64,000 nt of DNA. Source: Gallionellaceae bacterium (GTDB lineage Bacteria; Pseudomonadota; Gammaproteobacteria; Burkholderiales; Gallionellaceae). Shown piece after piece: positions 19,543-27,996 of this stretch. Both the position numbers and the translations under genes were made by a program. Where the stretch lies: contig JAVBYO010000030.1 in assembly GCA_030823955.1 (NCBI GenBank), positions 1 through 64,000 on the forward strand, in the 5' to 3' direction. The number at the start of each line of letters is the position of its first letter. The first letter of the stretch is position 1. The notes beneath the pieces were generated by a model that was given only the letters and a program-made list of their open reading frames with translations, did not search any database and was not told the DNA's origin.

Positions 19543-21132
19543 GTGTCCATCGAAAACACAGCAACACCCGAAATCACCGCAGCCCCGACCGTGACCTTTG
19601 CCACGCTTGGCCTGCACCCGTCCATCCTCAAGGCCGTGGAAGAATCCGGCTATACCGTACCTACACCTATCCAGGCCGAAGCGATCCCGACCGTGATGGC
19701 CGGACATGACCTGATGGCATCCGCGCAAACCGGTACCGGCAAGACCGCAGCGTTCATTCTGCCGTCGCTGCATCGCATCGCCGAACCGTCTGCCATTCGC
19801 AGCAAAGGCCCGCGCGTATTGGTGCTGACACCGACACGCGAACTGGCACAACAAGTCTCCGACGCCGCCACCAAATACGGCAAGAACATGCGCCTGAAAG
19901 TGGTCAGCATCCTCGGCGGCATGCCCTACCCGCTGCAAAACAAATTGCTCTCCAACCCCGTTGACATCTTGGTAGCGACACCGGGTCGATTGATCGACCA
20001 CATCGAGCGCGGTCGTATCGATTTCTCGCGCCTCGAGATCCTCATCATGGATGAAGCCGACCGCATGCTGGACATGGGCTTCATCGACGACGTTGAGCGC
20101 ATCGCTGCCGCCACACCGGCGACACGCCAGACCCTGCTGTTCTCCGCCACACTGGACGGCGTGATCGGCAATCTGGCCCAACGCCTGTTGAAGACACCGA
20201 AACGTATCAGCGTAACGGCGACCCAGGCCCGTCACGAGAACATCGAACAGAAACTGATGTATGTGGACGACATGGCGCACAAGAATCGCCTGCTCGATCA
20301 TATCCTGCGCGACACCGAACTGAATCAGGCCATCGTCTTCACCGCCACCAAGCGCGACGCGGACACCCTGGCGGACAGTTTGTCGGCACAAGGCCATTCT
20401 GCTGCCGCGCTGCACGGCGACATGAATCAGCGCGAACGTAACCGCACGCTGGTCAATCTGCGTCGCGGCCAGATCCGCGTCTTGGTTGCCACCGACGTGG
20501 CTGCCCGCGGTATCGATGTTGCCGGCATCTCGCACGTCATCAACTTCGACCTGCCCAAGTTCGCTGAAGATTACGTGCACCGCATCGGCCGCACCGGTCG
20601 CGGCGGCGCAACCGGCATCTCCGTCTCGTTTGCTTCCAATCGCGATGCGCTGCATCTGAAAAAGATCGAGCAATACACCGGACAGCGCATTGAAGCGCAT
20701 ACCGTGGCCGGACTGGAACCGAAGTTCAAACCGCGTCCCGCACCAAGCGGACGCGGCAATGGCGGTCCGCGTGGCGCAGCACCTCGTAGCAATGGGTTCG
20801 GTGCACCTCGCAACGCGAACAGCGGAGCCCCGCGCCATCACGCACCGGACAGCCGTCACAGCTTTCCGCGCGATGACCGCGGCGCCCACGTGCATCGTGA
20901 AGGCCATTCACACAACCGCTTCGGCGCAAACACCCCGGCACATACCGGCAATGTGGATGGCAACCGTGCCGCCGCTCCGCGCGGTTTCGGTGCCGGAAAC
21001 AGCACGCGTACCCACACGGGAGCCGCGGGTCAACGCAGTGGCTTTGGTGCGGGCGACCGTACAGGGAATGGTGGCGCACGCCGCTCTGGCGGTGGCTTCT
21101 CACAGACTCGAAACGGGAATGGTAATCGCTAG
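19543..21132 (+). CDS. rhlE: DEAD-box ATP-dependent RNA helicase RhlE
   Basis: A 529-residue helicase. The Q-motif region 'YTVPTPIQAEAIP', Walker A 'AQTGTGKTAAF', 'PTRELAQQV', the DEAD box 'IMDEADRMLDMGF', 'SAT', 'VATDVAARGIDV' and 'HRIGRTGRGG' appear in order, within residues 25-385. The last ~145 residues form a Gly/Arg/Asn/His-rich low-complexity tail expected to bind RNA. It probably remodels RNA or ribosome precursors, especially in the cold. The start is GTG with AAGGA upstream. A strong hairpin terminator follows. A long open frame on the opposite strand is a shadow. Confidence 0.95.
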   Translation: MSIENTATPEITAAPTVTFATLGLHPSILKAVEESGYTVPTPIQAEAIPTVMAGHDLMASAQTGTGKTAAFILPSLHRIAEPSAIRSKGPRVLVLTPTRELAQQVSDAATKYGKNMRLKVVSILGGMPYPLQNKLLSNPVDILVATPGRLIDHIERGRIDFSRLEILIMDEADRMLDMGFIDDVERIAAATPATRQTLLFSATLDGVIGNLAQRLLKTPKRISVTATQARHENIEQKLMYVDDMAHKNRLLDHILRDTELNQAIVFTATKRDADTLADSLSAQGHSAAALHGDMNQRERNRTLVNLRRGQIRVLVATDVAARGIDVAGISHVINFDLPKFAEDYVHRIGRTGRGGATGISVSFASNRDALHLKKIEQYTGQRIEAHTVAGLEPKFKPRPAPSGRGNGGPRGAAPRSNGFGAPRNANSGAPRHHAPDSRHSFPRDDRGAHVHREGHSHNRFGANTPAHTGNVDGNRAAAPRGFGAGNSTRTHTGAAGQRSGFGAGDRTGNGGARRSGGGFSQTRNGNGNR

Positions 21133-21164
21133 AGATACAGACCGTATTCTGGTTTGACTCAAAT

Positions 21165-21196
21165 AAAAAGCGTCCCGAGTGATCGGGACGCTTTTT
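21165..21196 (+). terminator. Rho-independent terminator after rhlE
   Basis: A perfect 14-bp stem (AAAAAGCGTCCCGA with its complement) and a GTGA loop end in a T run. The A and T runs on both sides allow it to work on either strand, so it may also serve the convergent gene at 21222. Confidence 0.92.
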
Positions 21197-21221
21197 ATTT
21201 GCACGAGAAAAAAACTACGCT

Positions 21222-21581
21222 CTAGCCAAAATGATGGTGCAAATTCTGCTCAAGTATCTGCCGACCGTCATCCTCGAAGTGCAGAAACGATATTTCGGTC
21301 ACGAAGCCACTATCTTTGACGATGGTTCCCAATGAAAAGCCGATGACTTTGATAACTTTATGGGCGTCTCCATTCCACAACGACGGTATCGTCAACTGCA
21401 TCACAATTTTCTTGTTCTGACATATCTGATGATCGCTCACCAGGCTCACGCGTTGCGTAGACAGTTTTTTAGCTACGCCAATATGGACTTTGACTTCCTT
21501 GTCTTTGTCTTTCCTTTTGCAATCGCACAGGAACCTGACATTCCAGTTGGTCGGATAAAGCAGCCATTTCGGGTTTTGCAT
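21222..21581 (-). CDS. Small PilZ-like hypothetical protein
   Basis: A 119-residue cytosolic protein beginning 'MQNPKWLLYPTNW'. The start at 21581 is preceded by AGGAGA; the longer frame lacks such a site. Alternating beta-strand-like segments and a late 'FVTEISFLHFEDD' resemble a PilZ barrel, but the RxxxR and D/NxSxxG motifs are not clear. Function is therefore unassigned. It stands alone between the rhlE terminator and amt. Confidence 0.6.
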   Translation of the reverse strand: MQNPKWLLYPTNWNVRFLCDCKRKDKDKEVKVHIGVAKKLSTQRVSLVSDHQICQNKKIVMQLTIPSLWNGDAHKVIKVIGFSLGTIVKDSGFVTEISFLHFEDDGRQILEQNLHHHFG

Positions 21582-21707
21582 GTTGATCTCCTGGCAAGTC
21601 GCAGAACCGAAGTTATCTCCCCTGCATAGGTGAGTCAATATGCCAAACGCACTAGCCCTTGAGTAAATATATAGGCATATATCTATATCTAGCCGACTAT
21701 GAGGCTC

Positions 21708-22910
21708 TTACCACCCCGACTCCCGTTCCGGTGTGGCCGTGATTTTGTGGATACTCAAGTCTGCACCATTGAACTCTTCCTCCTGATCGAGGCGGATGCC
21801 GACAATGCGCTTCAACACGCCGTACACAATAAAACCGCCCAGCAGCGCGATACCCACCCCCAGCAATGTGCCGACGAGTTGCGACATAAAACTGATACCT
21901 CCGAGCCCTCCCATGGCTTTTGTGCCGAACACTCCGGCCGCAATACCGCCCCATGCGCCGCACAGACCGTGCAGCGGCCATACGCCGAGCACATCGTCGA
22001 TCTTCCAACGGTTCTGCGTAAGGGTGAACATCCACACGAACAAACCGCCTGCCACACCGCCGACGATCAATGCTCCCAGCGGGTGCATCAGGTCGGAACC
22101 GGCACATACCGCGACCAGTCCGGCCAGAGGACCGTTATGTACGAAGCCGGGATCGTTCTTGCCGAACCATAATGCGACCAGTGTGCCGCCAACCATCGCC
22201 ATCAGGGAATTGACGGCGACCAGCCCGCTGATCTTGCCAATCTCCTGTGCCGACATGACATTGAAACCGAACCAGCCAACGGTGAGTATCCAGGCGCCAA
22301 GGGCCAGGAACGGAATGCTGGACGGAGGATGCGCAGAGATACGCCCCTCCTTGTTATAACGCCCGTGCCGGGCTCCGAGCAATAAAACGGCGGCAAGAGC
22401 GATCCACCCGCCAACCGCATGTACCACCACTGAACCGGCAAAGTCATGGAACTCGGCACCAAAACTGGCATTCAACCAGTCTTGTATGCCGAAGCGATGA
22501 TTCCAGGCAATGCCTTCGAACAACGGATAGACAAAGCCGACCAACATGAAGGTTGCAGCCAGTTGCGGGTTGAATCTGGCACGCTCGGCGATACCGCCCG
22601 AAACGATGGCGGGGATAGCTGCCGCAAAGGTCAGCAAAAAGAAAAATTTGACCAAGTCATAACCATTCTTCTGCGCCAACTCCTCCGCCCCGGAGAAAAA
22701 ATTGATGCCGTAAGCGATGCTGTAGCCGATGAAGAAGTAGGCCAAAGTAGAAATTGAAAAATCGCAGAGTATCTTGACCAGAGCATTCACCTGGTTCTTT
22801 TTGCGTACGGTACCCAACTCCAGAAATGCGAATCCGGCGTGCATCGCCAGCACCATAATGGCACCCAAAAGAATAAATAATGCATCACTGCCCAGCTTTA
22901 GATTTTCCAT
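21708..22910 (-). CDS. amt: Ammonium transporter Amt
   Basis: A 400-residue protein with about 11 membrane segments. 'LELGTVRKKNQVNALVKIL' is the Amt signature. The twin pore histidines lie in 'GSVVVHAVGGW' and 'WPLHGLCGAWGG', and 'DDVLGVWPLHG' is conserved. It conducts ammonium across the inner membrane. No glnK/PII gene is adjacent in the window. A sigma-54 promoter and GGTGC/GCACC half-sites upstream suggest nitrogen control by RpoN/NtrC. Confidence 0.96.
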   Translation of the reverse strand: MENLKLGSDALFILLGAIMVLAMHAGFAFLELGTVRKKNQVNALVKILCDFSISTLAYFFIGYSIAYGINFFSGAEELAQKNGYDLVKFFFLLTFAAAIPAIVSGGIAERARFNPQLAATFMLVGFVYPLFEGIAWNHRFGIQDWLNASFGAEFHDFAGSVVVHAVGGWIALAAVLLLGARHGRYNKEGRISAHPPSSIPFLALGAWILTVGWFGFNVMSAQEIGKISGLVAVNSLMAMVGGTLVALWFGKNDPGFVHNGPLAGLVAVCAGSDLMHPLGALIVGGVAGGLFVWMFTLTQNRWKIDDVLGVWPLHGLCGAWGGIAAGVFGTKAMGGLGGISFMSQLVGTLLGVGIALLGGFIVYGVLKRIVGIRLDQEEEFNGADLSIHKITATPERESGW

Positions 22911-22946
22911 GACATCCCCAAGTTAAGTGCAAACTGCGTGACGGAA

Positions 22947-22962
22947 TGCAAATTCCGTTCCA
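22947..22962 (-). promoter_or_regulatory. Sigma-54 (-24/-12) promoter of amt
   Basis: Read on the minus strand, TGGAACGGAATTTGCA matches the RpoN consensus TGGCACN5TTGCA, with GG and GC separated by the obligatory 10 bases. The predicted start falls about 25 bases before the amt ATG. Confidence 0.75.
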
Positions 22963-23036
22963 GCAGAGATATATACTGATTTAAAAGGAATTTACTGGTT
23001 TTAACGGGAGAGGCAGAGCAGAGTGCGTCGCCAACA

Positions 23037-23075
23037 TGGTGCGCTTTTGAAAATGATGCACCATAAAGATGCACC
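23037..23075. promoter_or_regulatory. Possible NtrC half-sites upstream of amt
   Basis: TGGTGC (23037-23042), TGCACCA (23057-23063) and TGCACC (23070-23075) match NtrC half-sites and lie 75-115 bases upstream of the sigma-54 promoter, where an enhancer is expected. The order is not the usual GCACC-N5-GGTGC dyad, so the assignment is tentative. Confidence 0.45.
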
Positions 23076-23089
23076 GATACATCGCAAGA

Positions 23090-23632
23090 CTATGCCCAAT
23101 TATTGAGCGTCTTTTCCAGCCAAAACAACCCTACCAGCGTCTTGCTGTCGCTGATCTTTCCCTGCCTGATCCACTCCATGGCCTCCGACAGAGATAATTC
23201 AAACACTTCCAGGAACTCTCCGTCATCCAACTTGCGTTCCTGCTGGGTTAACCCGCGCGCCAGAAAATATTCCATACGTTCATCGGCATAACCGATACAC
23301 GGCCATGCTGTCGTAAGATGCGTCCATTCCTTGGCCACATAACCGGTCTCTTCCAACAATTCACGCTGCGCCGTCTGCAATGCGGTCTCGCCCTGATCAA
23401 TCTTGCCTGCGGGCAGCTCGATGAACTCTTGGCGCGGCGGATAACGGAACTGGCGTTCCATGATCAGACGACCATCATCCAGCAAGGCCAAGATAGCGAC
23501 TGCGCTGGGGTGCTTGATATATTCACGCACACTAACCGTCGCGTCCGGCAGACGCACATGGTCTTTGTGTACACGGATGAAGCCTCCCGCATATACGACT
23601 TCGCTATCGATTTCAGTTTCAGTGAGATCCAT
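23090..23632 (-). CDS. nudF: Nudix hydrolase, probable ADP-ribose pyrophosphatase
   Basis: A 180-residue Nudix enzyme. The full Nudix box is present: 'GKIDQGETALQTAQRELLEE' followed by TGY. 'PAVAILALL'-like, 'QFRYPPRQEFIELPAGKID' and 'PCIGYADERMEYFLA' fit the ADP-ribose pyrophosphatase group. It would split ADP-ribose into AMP and ribose-5-phosphate. It lies 23 bases downstream of the cNMP-binding protein gene, possibly cotranscribed. Substrate is inferred from family resemblance only. Confidence 0.88.
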   Translation of the reverse strand: MDLTETEIDSEVVYAGGFIRVHKDHVRLPDATVSVREYIKHPSAVAILALLDDGRLIMERQFRYPPRQEFIELPAGKIDQGETALQTAQRELLEETGYVAKEWTHLTTAWPCIGYADERMEYFLARGLTQQERKLDDGEFLEVFELSLSEAMEWIRQGKISDSKTLVGLFWLEKTLNNWA

Positions 23633-23655
23633 ACTCTGTCACCTGTCGTATGTGT

Positions 23656-24168
23656 TCAAACGAGGGGTTGCTTGACGCGACCTCTACCGATGGTCATCAG
23701 ATGTGGACTATCCGCACCGGACTGGGTCTGAAATACGATGATGTCATCGGCGATCTTCAAGCGTTCGGCCAGGTCTTTGGCCAGATTTCGATATAACAGC
23801 GCGGCCGCAGCCGGTGCCTGATGCAGGCGCTCCTGACTGATGCGCAACGCGACGGTATCCTCCAGTGCCGTGGCAGAAGCACTACGCGCCCCGCCACGGA
23901 TCAACCCCATCTCACCGAAGCTCTCACCTTCCGCCAGTCTCGCCAGCGGCACCCCTCTGCCGCCACTCTTGCGCCAGATGCTCATCTTGCCTGAGCAGAT
24001 GATGAACATATCCCGACCCTGATCTCCCTCGAGAAAAGCATGCTCACTCGTCCTCCACATCGCCTTGGACGAAATAGTCAGCAAGTCGCGCAACTCGTCC
24101 ATACCAAAACCTTTCAGCGCTTTCGCCAGAGAAAGCAGCTTGATAAATACATCCATTTCGTTCGCCAT
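23656..24168 (-). CDS. Single-domain cyclic-nucleotide-binding protein
   Basis: A 170-residue cytosolic protein made almost wholly of one Crp/CAP-type cyclic-nucleotide-binding barrel: 'GDQGRDMFIICSGKMSIWR', then a phosphate cassette 'FGEMGLIRGGARSASA' with the binding Arg. No DNA-binding helix-turn-helix follows, so it is not a transcription factor by itself. It may act as a cAMP-responsive partner. The window encodes a predicted adenylate cyclase at 9153-10241 that could supply the ligand. Confidence 0.87.
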   Translation of the reverse strand: MANEMDVFIKLLSLAKALKGFGMDELRDLLTISSKAMWRTSEHAFLEGDQGRDMFIICSGKMSIWRKSGGRGVPLARLAEGESFGEMGLIRGGARSASATALEDTVALRISQERLHQAPAAAALLYRNLAKDLAERLKIADDIIVFQTQSGADSPHLMTIGRGRVKQPLV

Positions 24169-24249
24169 ATATCCCCCCCACTGTTTATTTTTAGTTATCT
24201 CTCAAGTCTCTCTCAAAGCATCCGATAAAGTATTTGAAAGGAGACCATC

Positions 24250-24402
24250 ATGCTCAATATCTTTCTCACCATAGATCCACAGACACGTCGCGGCCTCTAT
24301 GATAGCGAATCCAAGTTCCTTGGTGCCTTCCATTCGATGCAGGAAGCACAACAAGTGCTCGGCGACATGCTCAGCTTCTGTAGCATCCGTGCCAGAGCCT
24401 GA
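24250..24402 (+). CDS. Small protein of 50 residues
   Basis: An ATG at 24250 is preceded by AAAGGAGA at good spacing and opens 50 codons (starts 'MLNIFLTIDPQTRRGLYDS', ends 'FCSIRARA'). It lies divergent from the cNMP-binding gene, about 80 bases away, and converges with the hydrolase gene one base after its stop. No domain is recognised. The Shine-Dalgarno and exact fit in the gap argue for a real gene; conservation was not tested. Confidence 0.55.
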   Translation: MLNIFLTIDPQTRRGLYDSESKFLGAFHSMQEAQQVLGDMLSFCSIRARA

Positions 24403-24403
24403 T

Positions 24404-25606
24404 TCAGGATGGAAGAGCGGCGATAAATCTCCGTATGGCAGCCTCCATTGCCGAAAAATTCGGATTGAACATCAAGCGCCGCATCAGCCCTGATTTGAGC
24501 AATTGGTCCGTGATCTCCCCCTGTTTGACCGGCAAGGTTGAACGCTGGCAGGTCTCATACTGCGACATCGCATCCGGATAATAATGGAGGCAGTTGCGGT
24601 ATATCCCTTGCTCTCCGTAATAACCATCCTCCCTCGGCAATACGATGGCGGTGTGCGCCGCGCTGACGATACCCAGATCGGGAAAGCGGGAATCAAGACT
24701 TTCCAGCCTGCCGGTCGGCAATCCACGGGGAGTCCTTTCCGGATTGGAATACAAATATAGCAATTTGCTGGAATCGTGCGGCAAATCTTGTATGAACTGT
24801 ACGATAGCCGGAGTATTGACCGTTGCATCGTCCTGACTTACGACCGCAAAAACGGGAATCCGCAGCTTTGAGGCAGTAATCTGCTTCTGCACCATCCGCG
24901 TCAGTGCATACATCTGCGCTGCGGCATTCTTGGGGAATGATTCGTATTTGTAGTGATCGTTATCCGGTTTAATGACTAACCATTTTGCCGTAGGCATCAA
25001 CCAGCTATAACTCTTGTGGAATGCGGCGAATGCCGCCCGTGGCGATATCTTCAGCGCCGGTGCGAACAAAAATAATCCGCGCACACGCTCATCCTGCCCG
25101 CTCTGATAGACACTCAGGGCTCCACCAGCGGAATACCCTCCCAGATACACTTCATCGACCTCTTTAGCCAATTGCTCAATCCCGTACTCCACCGTCTTGA
25201 GCCACGCTTGCCAGGACACCTCAAGCAGATCACCGGAACGTGTACCATGCCCCGGCAATAACACCGCCATCACGCGAAAACCGTTCTGACAGAATATCGT
25301 TGCAAGATGGCGCATAAAATAAGGCGAATCGCTCAAGCCATGCACCAGCAGGATCCCGCGTCGATAAGGATGTGTTTTTCCGGGGCCCGCCTCGGGATAC
25401 AGCTCGAACGGCGAATTACCCTCTATGATCTGCTCCAGCCCGGCATCAGCCTGCCTGCATCGGGCCTGGGCGATCATGTCGCGCGATGATCGAATATATT
25501 CGGAGAAAGTGGAACGGGTTGGCGTGAAACAGGAATTCAACCCGGAAGGACGATGCCGCTCCCCTAGGTGTCGAGAAGCTTTCAGCCCAACATCTGCATC
25601 GGACAT
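24404..25606 (-). CDS. Alpha/beta hydrolase (serine hydrolase/lysophospholipase-like)
   Basis: A 400-residue protein. The oxyanion region 'ILLVHGLSDSPYFM', nucleophile elbow 'LGGYSAGGALSV' (GxSxG), acid 'VVSQDDATVN' and catalytic His in 'VSAAHTAIVLP' form a complete triad. No clear signal peptide is present. It probably hydrolyses an ester, thioester or lipid; the substrate is unknown. The start at 25606 was chosen because it lies 2 bases after the CobD-like stop with GGTGGGA upstream; an earlier ATG would overlap that gene. Confidence 0.85.
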   Translation of the reverse strand: MSDADVGLKASRHLGERHRPSGLNSCFTPTRSTFSEYIRSSRDMIAQARCRQADAGLEQIIEGNSPFELYPEAGPGKTHPYRRGILLVHGLSDSPYFMRHLATIFCQNGFRVMAVLLPGHGTRSGDLLEVSWQAWLKTVEYGIEQLAKEVDEVYLGGYSAGGALSVYQSGQDERVRGLFLFAPALKISPRAAFAAFHKSYSWLMPTAKWLVIKPDNDHYKYESFPKNAAAQMYALTRMVQKQITASKLRIPVFAVVSQDDATVNTPAIVQFIQDLPHDSSKLLYLYSNPERTPRGLPTGRLESLDSRFPDLGIVSAAHTAIVLPREDGYYGEQGIYRNCLHYYPDAMSQYETCQRSTLPVKQGEITDQLLKSGLMRRLMFNPNFSAMEAAIRRFIAALPS

Positions 25607-25608
25607 CG

Positions 25609-26544
25609 CTATCCCACCAGATTGGCCAGACTCAATAACAACAACAGAAGTAACCAGAACACCAAGGCACGCCACACCAGCCCGATGGCACTCTGCATGA
25701 AATCGGCATCGGCTTCTTCATCCATGCCGATTTCGGGACGATGCACCGGGGAGGAATCCTGGACGATAGTTGAACCCAGGCGCACTCCCAAGGCCCCCGC
25801 TCCACTGGCCAGCACGATACCGGCCTCGGGATCCGGCCAAGTTTGCGCCTGGGCACGCCAACAATAGACCGTATCCTCAAAATCCCCGACGATGGCGAAC
25901 GTCATCGCGGTCAGTCGCAACGGCAGCCACTCCATGATCCGATAGGCCTGGTGGGCGAACTGGCCGAAATCGTGCACGTCTTCGCTGGCCGACTCTCCCC
26001 AGCGCATGTTCAGGAACAATCCGAGACGGTACAGGATCGCACCGACCGGCCCCAGACCGATCAACATAAAGATGACGAACCATATCGCCACGCCGAAGAC
26101 GTTGCGATGGGAAGCCAGCAACGCCTGCTCGATAGTGACGCGCGCCACTTCTTCAGCGTTCAGTTCATGGCATGACCTGCCACACCACTCCGACAGCAAG
26201 GCACGTGCAGTATCCAAATCGCGTTTGCGCAAGGCCTTTTGAATATTGGTGAAATAATGGCTGAAGCGCCGGAAGCCCATGGTGAGGTATAACACCAGCA
26301 CACATCCGATCCAGGCAAATATCGGATGGATACACACCAACAACCAGTAGACCAAAGAAACCAGCAGTAGCGGAAGCGACATGGCTGCGATCCAGGCGAT
26401 CTTGCCGTGCTTATGCTCACCCGCATTGAAATGATGCTGGAAGAACTCGGCATAACTGTTCATCCACGTGAACAGGTACTTGCGCGTCGCCAGGGGATGG
26501 AACTGCTCCAGCAGTAAAGCGGCGATCAGAGAAAGCAGGCTCAT
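25609..26544 (-). CDS. CobD/CbiB-family membrane protein
   Basis: A 311-residue protein with at least five membrane segments and the CobD/CbiB-like opening 'LLEQFHPLATRK' and 'EEVARVTIEQALLASHRNVFG'. True CbiB/CobD attaches aminopropanol to cobyrinic acid, but this shorter AmpE-like branch is common in betaproteobacteria outside cobalamin loci. No cobalamin genes are nearby, so cobalamin synthesis should not be assumed. The ATG at 26544 was chosen because it opens directly on the first membrane segment. Coupled to the downstream hydrolase. Confidence 0.8.
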   Translation of the reverse strand: MSLLSLIAALLLEQFHPLATRKYLFTWMNSYAEFFQHHFNAGEHKHGKIAWIAAMSLPLLLVSLVYWLLVCIHPIFAWIGCVLVLYLTMGFRRFSHYFTNIQKALRKRDLDTARALLSEWCGRSCHELNAEEVARVTIEQALLASHRNVFGVAIWFVIFMLIGLGPVGAILYRLGLFLNMRWGESASEDVHDFGQFAHQAYRIMEWLPLRLTAMTFAIVGDFEDTVYCWRAQAQTWPDPEAGIVLASGAGALGVRLGSTIVQDSSPVHRPEIGMDEEADADFMQSAIGLVWRALVFWLLLLLLLSLANLVG

Positions 26545-26632
26545 GGCAGTGTCGGATGGAAGGACTGTAACTGCCTCGCACAATACCACAGGGCGGATTA
26601 GGCGTGAACCACGCCCAATCCGCGCCCCAGCA

Positions 26633-27886
26633 TCAGGCGATCATCCCCGCAGCGACGGTATTATTGGTCGCTTCATCGATGACGATGAAACTGCCGGTCG
26701 CCCGGTCGATCTCATAGCTGTCGAACACCAGCGGTTGCTGGATCTTGAGCGCCACGCGGGCGATGTCGTTCATGTTGAGTTTTTCCACTTCGTGCGGCTC
26801 CAGCGTGTTCACATCCACACGATAGAAGATACGTGAGAACAGGCACTTTGCGGTGCGCGTGGTGTGTTTGACCAGATACTTGCGGTTCTTGTCCAGCGGC
26901 GCTTCCGACAGCCAGCACAACATGGCCTCGAATTCCTTCTCCACCTTGGGCGGAAGATGGTCGGTCTTAACGATCATATCGCCGCGCGAGATATCGATCT
27001 CGTCCGCCAGTGTGATGGTCACCGATTGCGGAGCAAAAGCGGTTTGCAGCTTACCGTCGTAAGTGACGATGTCTTTGACATGCGTGGTGCGACCCGACGG
27101 CAGTACGGTGACTTCGTCGCCCACCGACACTTCGCCCGCTTCGATACGTCCCATGAAACCGCGAAAATCGTGATGCTCCTCAGTCTGAGGGCGGCATACC
27201 CACTGCACCGGAAAACGGAAATCGCTGGTATTCACGTCGTGGTCGATCTCTACCGTCTCAATAAATTCAAGCAAGGCCGGCCCCTTGTGCCAGTTCAGAT
27301 TATCGCCCCGGTCCACCACCATGTCGCCATTCAAAGCTGAAAGCGGGATGCAGGTCACATCATGCAGATTCAGTTGCGCAGCGAATGCCTTGTATTCGGC
27401 GACGATCTCGTCGAAACGTGCCTGCGAGTAATCCACCATATCCATCTTGTTCACGGCCAGCACCACATGTGGCACGCCGACCAGGCTAGCGAGATAAGTA
27501 TGGCGGCGCGTCTGCGTCAGCACACCTTTGCGTGCATCGATCAGAATCACCACCAGATTGGCGGTGGATGCCGCCGTCACCATGTTACGCGTGTACTGCT
27601 CATGCCCCGGCGTGTCGCCAATGATGAACTTGCGCTTCGGCGTCGCAAAATAACGGTAGGCCACATCAATGGTGATGCCCTGCTCGCGCTCGGCTTGCAG
27701 GCCGTCGGTCAGCAAAGACAGATCGACGGCGGCCATGCCGCGCTTCTCGCTGGTCTTGGAGATAGCCGAAAACTGGTCTTCAAAGATGGATTTCGAATCG
27801 TGCAGCAAACGACCGATCAGGGTGCTCTTGCCGTCATCAACAGAGCCGGCGGTGATAAAGCGTAGAAGTTGTGTGTTGGTGCTCAT
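26633..27886 (-). CDS. cysN: Sulfate adenylyltransferase subunit 1 (GTPase)
   Basis: A 417-residue elongation-factor-like GTPase. G1 '[18 protein letters not shown]', G3 '[11 protein letters not shown]' and G4 'AVNKMD' are present, followed by beta-barrel domains. It couples GTP hydrolysis to APS formation by CysD. The C-terminal APS kinase domain found in fused CysNC proteins is absent, as expected for an organism reducing APS directly. Downstream of cysD in the cys cluster. Confidence 0.97.
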   Translation of the reverse strand: MSTNTQLLRFITAGSVDDGKSTLIGRLLHDSKSIFEDQFSAISKTSEKRGMAAVDLSLLTDGLQAEREQGITIDVAYRYFATPKRKFIIGDTPGHEQYTRNMVTAASTANLVVILIDARKGVLTQTRRHTYLASLVGVPHVVLAVNKMDMVDYSQARFDEIVAEYKAFAAQLNLHDVTCIPLSALNGDMVVDRGDNLNWHKGPALLEFIETVEIDHDVNTSDFRFPVQWVCRPQTEEHHDFRGFMGRIEAGEVSVGDEVTVLPSGRTTHVKDIVTYDGKLQTAFAPQSVTITLADEIDISRGDMIVKTDHLPPKVEKEFEAMLCWLSEAPLDKNRKYLVKHTTRTAKCLFSRIFYRVDVNTLEPHEVEKLNMNDIARVALKIQQPLVFDSYEIDRATGSFIVIDEATNNTVAAGMIA

Positions 27887-27906
27887 GATTTAACCTTTTA
27901 TAAACA

Positions 27907-27996
27907 GTGAAACGTGAAATGTGACACGCCGCTGCGCGGCATTAAGTGGAACGGAGTGGCGGTTTTACCTTTCACGTTTCACTTTTCACATTTCAC
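27907..27996. repeat. Fold-back repeat between cysD and cysN
   Basis: One arm (27907-27924) reads GTGAAACGTGAAATGTGA. The other (27970-27996) carries the complementary TCACGTTTCAC and TCACATTTCAC units. They flank a small GCCGCTGCGCGGC hairpin. It fills most of the cysD-cysN space and may be a dispersed extragenic palindrome. Confidence 0.7.

Noticed and set aside
19486-20907. Long open frame (473 codons) antisense to rhlE
   Set aside because: It lies wholly opposite a clear DEAD-box helicase; its composition is Cys/His/Asp-rich as expected from a GC-rich shadow frame, with no motif or ribosome site.
23037-23063. Canonical NtrC dyad upstream of amt
   Set aside because: The half-sites point outward (GGTGC then GCACC) with 15-base spacing, not the usual GCACC-N5-GGTGC, so only half-sites are claimed.
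25609-26544. Cobalamin biosynthesis gene cobD/cbiB
   Set aside because: Family resemblance is real but there are no other cobalamin genes nearby and this short branch is common outside such pathways, so no pathway role was assigned.
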